Assembly: GCF_052324685.1 (NCBI RefSeq)
Contig: NC_135211.1
Span: 9,756,414-9,820,413, forward strand
Source: Brachyhypopomus gauderio
Lineage: Eukaryota > Chordata > Actinopteri > Gymnotiformes > Hypopomidae
DNA length: 64,000 nt
Reading direction: 5' to 3'
Part shown: piece by piece, positions 43,930 to 57,332 of the stretch
Layout of the letters: the number at the start of each line of letters is the position of its first letter
Position numbering within the stretch: position 1 is the first letter of the stretch
Translations under genes and position numbers: made by a program
Notes under the pieces: model-generated
Told to the model about the DNA's origin: nothing
Databases searched by the model: none
What the model saw: the letters and a program-made list of their open reading frames with translations, nothing else

Positions 43930-45030
43930 CCAACCCCCCAACATTACAGGGGCCTCTTTGCACAGCCTGCATCTGTGGTCCTGCCTGGTGTGGTAGATCC
44001 CAGATTTTTTGAGAGCTTGTTCCTGTGCTGTCTTTTAATCCAGCTTTTTCTAGCCACTAGTAGGGTTTCTCCATATTGACCACATTCATTATTGCTGAGG
44101 GTACAGGCTGTGCAGGGGCTTATCCACTCCTGCTAGCAGCTGCTGGTGTATTCCTGGACCTTGGTTGTTTCTTCCTGGACAGTGCTTTGGATGCTCACTA
44201 GTCCTCGGCCCCCCCCCCCCCCCCTCCCCTTACACTTGGTGTACAGCCTCAAAGAGCTGGATTTCGGATGAAACCCTCATTGCATTGTGAGGAGTTTACT
44301 TGTCATGTCAGTGGCTTCTATCTCGGTCTTTAGCCAGGTTATTATACTAGCTGGGTATCTGATGAAGGTAGAACATGAGTGTTGATGGGCTGGATCTGGT
44401 CCTTCCCATTCAACTAGATTCTCTGGACTTTTTGTAGGTATCTGGCTCTGGCTACTTTCCTGGTGGCCTCATGTATTTGTAGCTGCCTTCAACATCTGCT
44501 CTGTTGCCTTCTGTTGGTTCAATCCCCTCGATTCTGGTTCGTTCTTCTCCTTGCAACCATGCAAGCAGGATGTCATTCTGATGTCCTAGTGAGATGAATG
44601 CCTCATTTCTTCTGGCATACAGCTTTGTCATCCATGTAGAGGAGGTGGTTGATAGTTGCTCCATTCCATAGCTGGTATCTGTTGCCACTCTTGGTGATCT
44701 CTCAGAGGGATTTCAGGCTTATGGAGAACTCGTATTAAACGTGCCTACTCATCCAGTATTTAGATGGAACTCTCCCTGTCTGGGGGACCTTCAGGATTAG
44801 GACTGTCCTAGTTATTCATAGTGAGTTCCATCTGTTAGCATCTAGTTCATTTGTGCAGCTAGGCCCTCAGTTAGCTTCTTCAGTCAGTAGGTGTGTAGCA
44901 TGTCAGGGCCTGGGGCTCTCCAGTTCTTCATACTTGTACTTTTATACATCTGCTAGGGTAACTGTTACTGGATCTTGTTCAGGAAAGTTGATGTAGTCTG
45001 TTCAAACCACTAAATAGAGTAGGTGTGTCC
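43930..45030 (-). pseudogene. non-LTR reverse transcriptase relic (R4/Dong-like?)
   Basis: Translating the minus strand gives GAINHLLYMDD-like sequence near 44600, TNQNRGD/RIEGIEPTEGN near 44510, and further pieces interrupted by stops. These match the thumb and linker of a fish LINE with site-specific endonuclease, as far as I can recall the family. The class assignment is uncertain. Confidence 0.4.
44206..44224. repeat. poly(C) tract
   Basis: Run of C with one T near its end, inside the retroelement relic. Confidence 0.85.
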
Positions 45031-45744
45031 AAGATATGTTCCCTGTTTAGGCAAAGAGAACACTTCTTGCAATGCACTTTGTACAGTGTTTGTGTTTATA
45101 ATTGAGGTAAACAGTTCTAAAATAAATATCTAGATCTATATAAATGCACCTCTGAGATACTTTGTACCATTTATTCAAAGTAAAACTAGCAAAAAGCTTG
45201 GGAGACATAAGCCAATGCCACACTGTGTATTCACTGTATTTATCACTACAGTTAATAGACTTTTGTATGGTTTGCAGTCATACACACTTTCCAGACTGTG
45301 TGTCCTTATCTGTTATTCCCAACATGGAGAAAAAGCGTAAAGATGTAGCCCTAATGTTTCACACAAAACTGTAGCAGGACATATACACAACATAAGCACA
45401 CAAAGGGCAACATTTCACCACTGTTCATATAAATAGTGACAAAATTGCAGTCACCCAAAAAAGGTAGTATTTCTGTTTTTGTGAAGTTCCTGGACTGACA
45501 CGACCTGAAACTGTAATGTTTTAAGTGCCTGTTATTATTTGGGTTCATGGTAGAATCACCAGGGTTGCAACAAATTCTGTTGAATTTCTGCATGTAGAAT
45601 TCAACACGCAGCATTTCACATTACTGAGATCTGCAAGTGGAAATTCAAACCTGGTGATTGTCCCTGAGTATTTTATTTTAAAAATAACTTTTTAAGATTA
45701 TTTACACATTACTATAAATTATATATTCTTTTAAAAAATTAGTT

Positions 45745-48517
45745 TTAGGACAACTTTTTGGTGCTACTGCTGCCTGAGTTCTGTTGATGGATAATGAAAT
45801 CCATGAGGAGTTGAGCAGCTTTCCGTGGGCGTTCCATCACTACGGTATGTCCACAGTTGTCGAGAAGATCGACCTGGCATCCAGGCAAGACATCAGCCAG
45901 CACAGAGGCACCAGACACATCCAATACCTACATCCACATAATGATATTATCCAAAACACATCCAATACATATCTAAAACTTACATCATGATTCAAATTAT
46001 ATAAGAATATTATGCTCTACTTATACTTGAAAACACCCCATTACGATTACTGCCATGATCAGCCATATTCTATCCATCAGCACAGAGATGCATTTTGAGT
46101 ATTGGAGATGCAAATTTGACTTTAACAGCAAGCTTGTTTCCATTAAATGGCACAAGTGCCATCTCTTGGGTGTTCATGATATTATCCAGATCTTATGGTG
46201 ATAAGCTTACCTGGTCTTGCTTTCCCCAAATCACCTGAAGTGGGGCTGAGATCAGATGCATGTTCTCATGCAGGCTGTGCCTAGATTTTTCATCCACTAG
46301 CTCCATAAACACTGAAATAAGATGAAAAGATGGAGTGAGTCAGAAAAACATCAAAAAGCTGAGAGGTTATAAATTGTTTTCAATTTCTACTGGTGTATAG
46401 CTCCAGTGGGTTGAGACAAACTAACCCTCTCGGAAGAAGTTATTGTCTGGAATTCGGACATCTACCATTCCTTGAAGAATCTATTCAGAGGTCAAGCCAG
46501 AATATATAATGCTTCATATTGGTACAATAGGTATAATAATCATATCATAATGACAAATATTAAACATGGTCAAACATTGTTTAACTCTAGTCTGCCAATA
46601 TTCGTATTACATTTTTAATATTCAATTTAGTGACTTTTTTTGTATTTCTTATGAACATGGGCACCATTTGTGGCAGATATAAATGAGAGATTCCTTTCAT
46701 GAATAGTTTAGATGTACTGTTAGGACAATTAATGAGAATTAATGAGACTTATCAGTGTCTTCTCAGTTTGTCTTCGGTCTGATCAAAAATTAATGCATTA
46801 AAGATTAAAGATTTGAAAAAAATTTACAGATTTTAATTTAAAGATTTGACTCATCACAGTAGTGTGCAAGACTTTGAATAACACTTGATCCTTATCTTTA
46901 CAAGGTTCCTTGAGGTAATACCCGTTTTTGCACAGGTGCCCTGTTCATATCTGTTAATAACAGACCTGAAATGTCCCCGAGCTTAAATGAGTCCAATGTG
47001 GATACCTGCTTAGGGATCTTAAAGCGAACAAAGGAACACAGTTTCAGCATCTCCTCCATCTCCTCTGGTGTGGACGGAATGAGGGGGATGCTATGGACCT
47101 CCTGGGCCTTCTCCATGTCTTTCAAACGTTTCACCAGTGTACTCTCTTCAGGGTACTTCAAACCTACTCAACAGACAGATAAGGCAGGGTTCATTGTATA
47201 TAAGGAAAATCAAGTCTTAGCAATAATAGCACTAAATCACTATATTGACCTGCTGGGCAGATGAGAGTAAGACTGGACAGGTCCTCAGGGTAGTGAGCAG
47301 CATAAACACCAGCTACGTTGCCTCCCATTGATGTCCCCACAAGGTGGAAAGGCTTCTTATTCAGCTGTATGGTTTCTACAAACTGAAAAGAGTGTGAATG
47401 TAATTAAATATGTAAAGGGAAAACAAATGGAAAAAAAACACCGACAGATAACATTGCAGGTCGGAAGATGAACATTAGAACGTCAGGACACTGAACCACC
47501 TCTCAGTTCTCTTAATCGATACAACAGGACAAATTCTTACAGTACAGCCTTTCTGAATAGTCACGTCAGTGGCTGATATTACTGATATTAGTTGATATTA
47601 GCTTAATGTGCATTAGAATCACTGAATGCCCCAGCCTAGCTGCACTTTGCTCTTTATGTGTTCAATTAGGGCAGCCCTGCTGTGAAAAAGCCATCCAGTT
47701 GTGAAAAAGTCACCAGTCACCTCTCAAGAGCTTCCAAACATTCCAATTATTGAATTTTGTATTTTTTTTTATTATGGCACTGACACTATATTATCTTGAT
47801 TATATGGCCACCTAACTCTGTCACTGTTTCACATTTGACATATTATTACATATAATTTGGCAAGATGTACAATGTTCTATAATGGTAAACCTTATGAAGT
47901 CCAAAAGTAACAAATTATAGTTACCTGATGTATCCGTTTGACTTGGCCCTCAATGGAGTAGTCCACAGCACTGGTGCGAGAGGTGCCGGCATGACCAGGC
48001 ATGTCAACACACACCAGATGTAAGTTGGTTGGGAGGAACTATAAATACAAGAATATGTCTTGTGATTCAAAAGTGGTCTGTGCTTCATCAATAGCCAAGT
48101 TTTCAGACACACTTTTTGCCATTGAGTTATTAGCATACTTGACAACATTAAATATCATACTATATGATCAGATTTCACAGAGTCCTAACTAGGGCTAGAA
48201 AATTCACTCACATTAGTCCTACTTTCTCAACATTGCACTGGGTTCCAATTAATTGATTAAAAAAATTCTATTACGCATGATCTTGCCCCACAATATCTGA
48301 ATGTCATCATCGCATACCATAACCCAAAATGCAGGATTTCTCTTTGCTCCAAAAATAAGCAAGACTACAGCCGAAGGCAGAGCCTTCTCCTTTAGAGCTG
48401 AGATCTGAGATTCAGACAGTTCCAATCTTTAAATATAGTTTTTAAATCTAGTCCATCCATGTTATGCGTTCACTCTTGCGACAATGATTTGGAAGAAAAA
48501 ATAAGTGGCTTGGTGAG

Positions 48518-48576
<59 letters not shown>

Positions 48577-51500
48577 ATTATATATATATGGATGTTTAAT
48601 TCGATGTTTACATATTTAACCTGCAAATTTAACCTGCAGCTTGGTTACATGCTTCTGCAAAGACAACAGCACCAAGAAAATGGTCTGGCTTATCAGCGGA
48701 TGTGCGAATGCTGCACATGGATGTGCCAGTGGCGCCAACCGACACGCTCATGCTGTCCCCTACCTGATACTGTCCCCTACCTGATGCTGTCCCCTAACTG
48801 ATACTGTCCCCTACCTGATACTGTCCCTTACCTGATACTGTCCCCTACCTGATACTGTCCCTTACCTGATACTGTCCCCTACCTGATGCTGTCCCCTACC
48901 TGATACTGTCCCCTACCTGATACTGTCCCTTACCTGATACTGTCCCCTACCTGATGCTGTCCCCTACCTGATGCCCAACATCTACATTGAAGGGATGCTC
49001 AGATCCCACCAGAGGAAATGTAATGTAATTGATAAAATAAAAATAATTGTTGTTCGACCAATAATCTATGAAACCATAGCTCACACCAGACCACACAATT
49101 GACCAGTAAAACACTGGGTACATCTGTGGGCTCCCACCCTTACTAATGTGCATTCACTGTGCCACAAATTCAATGAGTTATAATATACAGTATACAGTAA
49201 ATAGTTATACAGTATAGTTATAGTAAACCGCAGTTCAGCTGTTCTATCAGAGTATGTTAAATCCTGATTTTCCAGTTTCTATTTAAACTTTTTCTAGATA
49301 CTTTTTAAATGTGAGTGCACAAAGTGAGGAGAAGTTGCATTGTATGCTTGTACTAGCCTACCATCTTACTGAAAAAAATGACTTACACACATTTGGGTAA
49401 ATGTAAAAATATTTGAATATAAGTACCAGAATGCTACCACTTTTTGGATACACAAATCAGAAACCATCAGCATCAGACACAGATTGAAACAAGAAAAGTT
49501 ATTCTTCCTAAAGCAGTTTTGCCAACATTCCTTTTATGTATGACAAATTTGCTTTCGCCCACGTTGGCATTTCTGGCCATATGGAATGCCCGTCATCTAA
49601 ACCCACTCAGTACAGCACTCACTATATACATATAAACATGAGGCAAGGAGCATTCGGCCTTCTTAAGAACACTACTGACTTTTCTCCCATTTATGAGGTT
49701 ACTGACCCAGAGGTTAGGACTAAAGCCATCACCTTGGATAACTCTACAAAGTAAACATCTGATAAAGAAATTTACATAAACTTACAATTAATTGTTTAAA
49801 GAAAATCAAGACAGTTAAAATCTGGGTTTTCAGACTCTTTTAAACTTATTTTTTCCATATACAGTGGGATGCGAAAGTTTGGTCACCCTTGTTAATTTTC
49901 CTGATTTACCTTTATAAACAGTTAAATATATCATATAGTGGACAAACACAGTGATATTTAAGAAGTGAAATAAAGTTTATATGATTTACAGAAAGTGTGC
50001 AATAATTGTCTAAACAAAAATAGGCAGGTGTATAAGTTTGGGCACCCAAAAAAAACCCTTAACTTAATATTTTGTAGATCCTCCTTTCATAGAAATAACA
50101 GCCTCTAAATGCTTCCTATAGCTTCTAATGAGAGTCTAGATTGTGGCTGAAGGTATTTTAGAACATTCTTCTTTACAAAACATCTCTAGTTCATTCAGGT
50201 TTGATGGTTTACGAGCATGGACAGCTCTCTTTAAGCGACACCACAGCTTTTCAATTATATTCAGGTCTGGGGACTGAGATGGCCATTCCAGAATGTTATA
50301 CTTGTTCCTCTGCTTGAATGCCTTAGTAGATGTTGAGCAATGTTTAGGGTCGTTGTCCTGTTGGAAGATCCAGCCCGGTTCAGCTTCAGCTTCTTCACTG
50401 ATTCCTGGACATTGGTCTCCAGAATCTGCTGATATTGATTGGAATCCATGCGTCCCTCAACTTTAACAAGATTCCCAGTCCCTGTACTGGCCACACAGCC
50501 CCACAGCATGATGGAACCACCACCAAATTTTACTGTAGGTAAAAAACCTACAAAAAACTGTAGGTTTTCCTCCATGCATAACATCCCTTGTTATGGCCAA
50601 ATAACTATTTTAGTTTCATCAATCCACAGCACCTTATTCCAAAATTAAGCTGGCTCGTCCAAATGTGCTTTAGCATACCTCAAGCAGCTCTGTTTGTGAT
50701 GTGCGTGGAGAAAAGGCTTCCTCTGCATCACTCTTCCATACAGTATCTTCTTGTGTAAAGTGCGCCGAATAGTTGAACGATGCACAAGTGACTCCATCAA
50801 TAGCAAGATGATGTTGTAGGTCTTTGGTGCTGGTCTGTGGGTTGACTCTGACTGTTCTCAACATCCTTCGCTTCTGTTTATTTGAGATTTTGCTTGGTCT
50901 GCCACTTCAAGCCTTGACTTGAACTGTACCTGTCTTCTTCCATTTTCTCACAATGTTTCTCACACTGGAGACTGAAAGCTGAAATCTCTGAAATTGCTTT
51001 CTGTATCCTTCTCCTAAACCATGACAATGAACAATCTTTGTTTTCAGATCATTTGAAAGTTGTTTTGAATCTCCCATGCTGTGACTCTTCAGAGAAGATG
51101 CAAAGAGGAGAAAAACATACAATTGCCACCCTTAACTACCCTTTCTCATAATTGGAGTCACCTCTGTATGGAGGTCAAGGGTCACTGAACTTACCAAACC
51201 AAATTTGAGTTCCAATAATTAGTTCTAAAGGTTTTGAAATCAGTAAAATGACAATGCCCAAACATATGCACCTGCTTATTTTTGTTTAGACAATTATTGC
51301 ACACTTTCTGTAAATCATATAAACTTCATTTCACCTCTCAAATATCAATGTGTTTGTCCCCTATATGATATATTTAACTGATTTTTTAAAATCCAAACAT
51401 TCAATGATTTATAAAGGTAAATCAGGAAAATTAACAAGGGTGCCCAAACTTTCGCATCCCACTGTAAAATGTGAGCAGGCACAATTCCAGTTTATTACCA

Positions 51501-51825
51501 GGATTACTGACAAGCTGACTTCCTTACCTTGATTATACCCAACCACATGTCTTTGTGAGCAGAGAAGCCATGAAGCATGAGTACAGATGGCCGGCTGCCT
51601 GACTTCCCTCTGTGTATGTAACAGAATCGATATCCATCACAGTCAGCATAGCCCAGTTGTAGACCCAGTCTCCTCCTCCAGTACCTACCAAACAGCAAGA
51701 AGAATTCAGATGAGCCAAAACTGTTCAGCAGCACCTGCACAGTGTATAGACATTTATTTGGCAAGTAAGATATTTATGTCAAGCTATAGTTAGATAGTAT
51801 ATGGCGCGTGCACGCGCACGCACAC

Positions 51826-51887
<62 letters not shown>

Positions 51888-52598
51888 TGATTCAGGTATG
51901 AGTAAACAATATAAGCTCTCTGTATATCTTCCAGTCAGGCAGTCAGGCCTGATTCCCAGAGCCCTACAGAAGACTCTGAGTAACTCCCAGGACTTTGTTC
52001 CCACATATCAGGACCACCTTTCACACACTTAGTTGCATCTAGGGCAGCAAGGCCAAATGAATACAGAATAAGTTTCATAATCCTTGTGAAATAGATAAGA
52101 GCGGCACCACTGAAATAAAAAGGTCCTCTATGCGCAGTGCAGTCACACAGAAGCGAAGTGTAAATCTTACCACCTGCCTCACTACAGTTAATTTAACAGT
52201 TCAAAATCCAAAAGAATTTTGGGAATGAGAAGGAACATGGAATCCTAAGGGTCATAATAAAAGTGCTAAACTAAGATGACAAGCAACTCCACCCCCTTCA
52301 GCATAATGGCCAAAGGGCACATTAGACCTAAGCAAACTCAATAAGTTAATTTGTCCTTTAGTACACTAAGGGTTTTTAAGATTCATTCATTTAGATTTTA
52401 AGATTAATTCAGTGTGACATGGCTAGACCCAGTTCAAAACATCAAAGGGTAAGGAAAGGTCCCTCTCCATTGTACTCACCAGTAGTATACCTTTATAAGA
52501 ACTCCCGGCCACAGCAGAAACGATGCCCCGAACAACAGAATGGGAATCGCGAGCATTCCTCCAGCAATTAACAATATATTAACCATGTCCAGACCCAT
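45745..52598 (-). CDS. abhd6: monoacylglycerol lipase ABHD6
   Basis: Eight coding exons: 52598..52480, 51684..51528, 48038..47925, 47382..47250, 47163..47006, 46480..46426, 46311..46211 and 45927..45745. All join in frame to give 339 aa. Residues about 8-30 form a hydrophobic membrane anchor. The alpha/beta-hydrolase fold carries LMLHGFSAHKDMW and the nucleophile elbow GTSMGG. The catalytic triad falls at S148, D278 (WGKQDQ) and H306 (NCGHTVV), the same numbers as in human ABHD6. It hydrolyses 2-arachidonoylglycerol and other monoacylglycerols at membranes. The exon 4 donor is a weak GTCAAT. The second intron (3.5 kb) contains a Tc1 element, a minisatellite and an (AT)n tract. The order flnb-dnase1l3-abhd6 is conserved with human 3p14. 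The call is firm; which fish duplicate (a or b) is unknown. Confidence 0.95.
48523..48574. repeat. (AT)n microsatellite
   Basis: About 26 AT units in abhd6 intron 2. Confidence 0.95.
48753..48973. repeat. 17-bp minisatellite, 13 units
   Basis: Thirteen tandem copies of CTGTCCCCTACCTGATA with few variants (221 bp exactly), in abhd6 intron 2. Confidence 0.95.
49862..51464 (-). mobile_element. Tc1-like transposon, broken transposase
   Basis: 1603 bp flanked by TA, with inverted ends CAGTGGGATGCGAAAGTTTG. The minus-strand transposase starts near 51075 (MGDSKQLSNDLKTKIV) and continues in pieces (MLRTVRVNPQTSTKDLQHHL, then TVKFGGGSIMLWGCVASTGT). Several frameshifts separate the pieces, so it is inactive. 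It lies in abhd6 intron 2. Confidence 0.92.
51820..51885. repeat. (CA)n microsatellite
   Basis: About 30 CA units with two TA interruptions, in abhd6 intron 1. Confidence 0.9.
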
Positions 52599-52599
52599 T

Positions 52600-54924
52600 A
52601 TTGCAGCTCACCTGTACAATTAAATAAACCACATTAGTGTTGCTACCAGTTTGAATGGAGAGTAGCCCAAACCTATTCGAAATGTCACTAGATAACGTCA
52701 CGCACTTATTAGCATATTTGTGACATCATCGCGTCGATTTGTGCGCTACCTTGTGTCAGAAGTTGACGGCTTTCAAATGTGGCTGTTTCTCTCCTCTATG
52801 CGCACACGTACACTGTAGTAACTACAGTGTAGTTGGATACAATCGAATTCTCTCTTCTAGGGAAAAGAGGAAAAATTTTAACATTTTTTGGTATTATTTT
52901 TCTGGAGAAAAAGGTTGATCTAAAAAATCGGCAACATTGCAGTAGCTGAATGGATTTTCGGTACGAGTCCCCCTGAAATATTTTATGATGGTCCCAAATG
53001 TTTAATAATGAGGGATTAACACAGAACAGACGGAAGACAGGATTTACAAACAGAAGACCATTAAAAATAAACGCGCATTTTAATAACATTTCACTGGCTA
53101 GCAGCTGGTGAGAAAAATTAACCAATCAAGACCATGTTTTTTGCACTTCTGCAGTAGAGTTAGATGTTGTTACAAAATGTTAAAGCAAACAAAACAAAAA
53201 ACAAAAGCAAGCACATAAAAGTATTTGACTTCCTGCGACTTTCAACGGCTTCACCGGTGGTAACCTAGCAACAGTGTCCCCATTCACCGCTCATAGCTAG
53301 TCACGCGTATTACAACATCACAACGTCAAGAATACAGGAACAACATTATGAGGAAACACTACATTTAAAAAGTATCGTGACCTAAAATATGTAGCCTTTA
53401 AGCCTATGTAGTCATTAAGAGGTTGTACACTGTCAAATTTCCTAATAAAATACAGAAGGATACAAACAACAGATTACAATTTGGAACATGTCTGGACTTT
53501 GAATATCAGGTATCCTTTTCACTTCTAGACATACATTCATTTGAACGGCAAACAATAGTACATTATACCAGATTAAGGCTTGCAAAAACAGCATGCGTTA
53601 AATAATCTAGAGATGTACAACTGCGTACTTTACGATTCTTTGATAGTGCACGAAAAAACAAATTCGAACTGGTATACATATTGTATATGCGAGTGTGTTT
53701 GAATAGGAGAGAGAGACAGACAGACAGACAGACAGATAGTTAGAGGGACTCGATTAATTCGTAATGTATGCTTTGGCCTTTACCATTCGCCGGAAAATGT
53801 ACACACTCAAGTACATGCGTCCTGTGGAGACTTCAAGGGTAATACATTCAGGCACAGATGAGGAAGTCTCCCAATTCACATTTGGCTCCGCCTTTCTGAA
53901 ATTCAACCAAATTTCGACATCTCGCAGTAATTCAGAGAGTTAATTCCCTAGTGTAAAACACTCTTCCTCACATAAAACGGACGGTTTACTGCCCTAGAAA
54001 CAGGGTTACCAGCCTTTATTCCCATGAACTGTACATTTAATCGTCACCCGGCACTATGTTTTGCTCGCTCTGTGAATGTTGCCAGAACGCTCCTCGCAGA
54101 ATTCAGTTCACATACATTTTGATCATTTTGATTTATAGATGTAATGGCATTAATCCTGAGCTTGACCCATGAGCGATGTTTACGGCGTATCTCGGGACAA
54201 ATGTCCCTCTAAATTTAAAGGGGAAAATAGATGTCCTTTTTATGCCGACAAAAATCTCAAATGAAAACAGCTGGCAGGTGCACAGTAGATCCTTTCTAAT
54301 CAACATTGAAGTATTTACCGAGGTCATCACTGTTTAATCTCAAGAATTGTTTAATATTTTGACCAAAAACGTTATAAAGTACCAGAACAGTTCACTTTCT
54401 GTTCTAAATCTATTTTATTATGCAAGTCAAGGCAACGCATGCTTATGATTACATTTGTGTGCACGAAGCAAATTCAAAGTGTTTTACAACTACAGAGAGA
54501 CAGATAAAATGCTTAAGAAACGTTTTATGAGAAACACAACATACAATTAAGTTAGAGGCCTAGAGAGATACAAATGTAAAAATTGCAGTAATAGGTGTCT
54601 TCATACAATCTAATAAAGTGTTGAATAACAATAATTTGGGCTGAGAAATCTAGTGCATTCATCAGTACTGCTGAGGGCTATTAATTCCTTGCAATGAGAA
54701 GCTCCAAAGCCCACCCCCAAAACAAAATGTATACAGGCTACATCTATCCCAATGTTCCTTCCTGACATGTCCATGGTAGTTTGTACAATAACTCATAATA
54801 ATAGAGAACTGTGGGTAGTAAGCAGCCGGGGGAGGGGGGGGGGGTTGCTGCTCATAAACACATAAACAAATAGGCAAGAGAACTTCCTGGTTGTTCTTCA
54901 AAGTGTGCAGTCTTCACTGTAGCA
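52600..54924. promoter_or_regulatory. divergent intergenic region of abhd6 and dnase1l3
   Basis: 2.3 kb between two divergently transcribed starts. Near abhd6 there are CRE-like half-sites (AACGTCACG about 52694 and TGACATCA about 52722). A (GACA)n tract lies at 53717-53735. I see no TATA box that can be assigned with confidence and no further gene. Confidence 0.4.
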
Positions 54925-57332
54925 ATGAGTCCCTCGCTCCTGCTCCTGCTCAGCTTTGGAGGAGCCATGAGCCTCAAAATATGTTCGTTCAACATACAAT
55001 CCTTTGGAGAAAACAAAATCTCCAAACCCTTGGTACTGGACATAATACTTGAGGTAAGGTTTGCTACATGTTTCCTGAGTACTTGCTTATTTAGGTAAAT
55101 TCATTTATCATGAAAACTCAGGAAAGGTGAGCCTGTGTTAATTGTAAAGTGACCTTGGATATGCTGAAATGTGTTATTACAAGTGTACGTTTAAAAAATT
55201 TGTTCATGTTTAGATGCATTTATATGTTTCATATATTACAGAATTAATATGATGTCAAATGTTACATTAATGTAAATGCATAATAAAATGCTAATACTGA
55301 TGTTTATAACTATTCTATGAGACTTCACAGTTTCGTTTTAACTCGTGTATCCTTCCAATTTCATTCTGGCAGTATACTCAAAGCATTTTCAAGCATATTT
55401 AAGCTTCACAGTTATGTATCACATGTTAGGCAAAAGTTACAGAAAAGTATGTGTTTATCTCTAATGTTCCTTTCAGTGTTTCACTTCCCACAGTATCATA
55501 AGTTACAGATTTAGCACCGCAGCCTTAGATTTAGTGCATAAGAATATGACATTAGCACAGCTATTAAAATTGTATCTCCTATCTCTATGTCTTTGTTAGG
55601 CTAGCTAATGTGGCTGATCAATGTGTGACGAACATGACATTTGATGGAAACGTAAACGTAAATTTTGTAGCTCTTCTGAAGACCTTTTAGTGTGAACACG
55701 GGTATTTTAGCCTTGTGATGCCACTGCTTCTCATACATTTTCACACTGCAGAGTATTACCCGCTGTGACCTCATGCTTGTCATGGAAATCAAAGATGCAA
55801 AAGAAACTGCGTTCCCTCAGCTAATGACACATCTCAACAGGTACCCATGAATTCTGCCATCTTTTAAAGAGAAGGCACATGCACAGTATTAAACCACAGT
55901 TTCACACAGCAGGTACAAGGGGCGGAGAACTGAGTACGGATATGTCATCAGTAAAAGACTTGGTCGAAAGTCCTACAAGGAACAGTATGCCTTCATATAC
56001 AGGTGCATTATATTTGAATTCACACAAAAATATTTTTTTGTAGAACAAAGCAACTGAGTTACTGTTCTTACAGAAACAGCATTCCTCCTTGTCTTCTCAG
56101 GCAGAAGTTACTGTCTGTGAAGTCCATTTATCAGTACCCAGACATCCAGGCAGGGGATGTTGATGCATTTGCTCGAGAACCTTTTGTTGTGTGGTTTAGG
56201 TCACCAACAACAGGCAAGACACAGATTGCTTCTAAATGGGGGATTGGGAATGAAGAATTACCACTGTCCACCACATGAACTCAGAGTAAACACATCCTAC
56301 TGCCATTACAGAAATCAAGGATTTTGTCATCATACCCATCCATACAAGTCCAGATGCAGCAGTTAAAGAAATAGATGAGCTCTATGATGTGTACCAAGAT
56401 GTTGCACAACAATGGCAATCAAAGGTAAATAAACAGTGGGTCCGGAACTTCAATTTTTTTTTTATTATTATGCTTTGACATCCAGATACAAATGTGAAGT
56501 CTGATTACACTTTGGCACTTTTCTCTATAAATGTTAAGAATAAAGGATCTCATATGAAGTTTGAAGAGCACACAGTTGAAACACAAGACCTGCATCTCTG
56601 AATGAGGGAAACTGATCCCTGCTTTCAAAACATGCACGCACACGCACGCACACACACACACAAACAAACACACATGCCCTCATTCAGTAGGATGATGCTA
56701 CAGTTTCACATTGAACCCCCTGCATTGCATCTCTCCACAGAACTTTATCATCATGGGTGATTTTAATGCCGCCTGTGGCTACGTCCCCAAGAAAGACTGG
56801 CGAAATATTCGCCTGCGCACCAGTGCAAGCTTCCTGTGGATAACAGGTGATGACCTGGATACATCAGTGAAGGAGTCAACAAAATGTGCTTATGATAGGT
56901 CAGAAATGTTCTTGCATCTTTTTTTACACAAAAAATACACAATTGAATTTCTATGTTCAATTAATTACACTGCATAAATAGATTAATGATGCTGCATTTG
57001 GCTGAGCTGCACCTGTGGAGGACTGAATTATATCTGCCTCAGTCTGGTGTCTCTGTTTGCAGGGTCGTCCTCCATGGGGAGAAGCTCATCTGTGCTATTA
57101 GGCCAGAGTCCGTGGAGGTGTACAATTTCAAACAGGCATTTGGACTTACTGAACAGCAGGTACACAGCACTTCAGCCTTGTTCAGAGCCCTTTTCAGATG
57201 AAGTATAAAACACTGACCATATGTGTCTTCATGTGTTTCCCTCTGATCCTATAGGCCTTGAGCGTGAGTGACCATTTCCCTCTGTGCATCACTGTGAACG
57301 CAGCTGGGGGAAGCGGCAGACTATTTAATTGA
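54925..57332 (+). CDS. dnase1l3: deoxyribonuclease I-like 3
   Basis: Eight exons: 54925..55053, 55752..55840, 55913..56002, 56101..56213, 56312..56424, 56741..56898, 57063..57159 and 57255..57332. They join in frame to 288 aa. A short hydrophobic signal peptide (MSPSLLLLLSFGGA) precedes LKICSFNIQSFGE. The DNase I fold shows E55 (LVMEIKD), H151 (IPIHTSP), D185 (IMGDFNA) and H270 (SVSDHFP), the metal-binding and catalytic residues. It is a secreted endonuclease that degrades extracellular and apoptotic DNA. The exon 4/5 junction uses a GC donor (CAG|GCAAGA), needed for the frame GAAATC. The C-terminus ends GSGRLFN and lacks the Lys/Arg-rich tail of mammalian DNASE1L3. Synteny with flnb and abhd6 favours dnase1l3. 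Another DNase1-like paralogue (l1, l4) is the alternative. Confidence 0.9.
56213..56311 (+). other. GC-AG intron in dnase1l3
   Basis: The exon 4 end is ACAACAG, and the intron begins GCAAGA (56214) and ends TTACAG (56311). Only this junction restores the frame (T-T-E-I-K-D-F). The nearby GT (AGGTCACC) gives the wrong phase. Confidence 0.8.

Noticed and set aside
42390-44079. Several 70-100 aa plus-strand frames rich in Val, Cys and Leu
   Set aside because: Low-complexity translations of TG/T-rich sequence without domains or splice support.
48753-48973. CRISPR-like array
   Set aside because: Repeats of 17 bp are directly adjacent with no spacers, in a vertebrate intron. It is a minisatellite.
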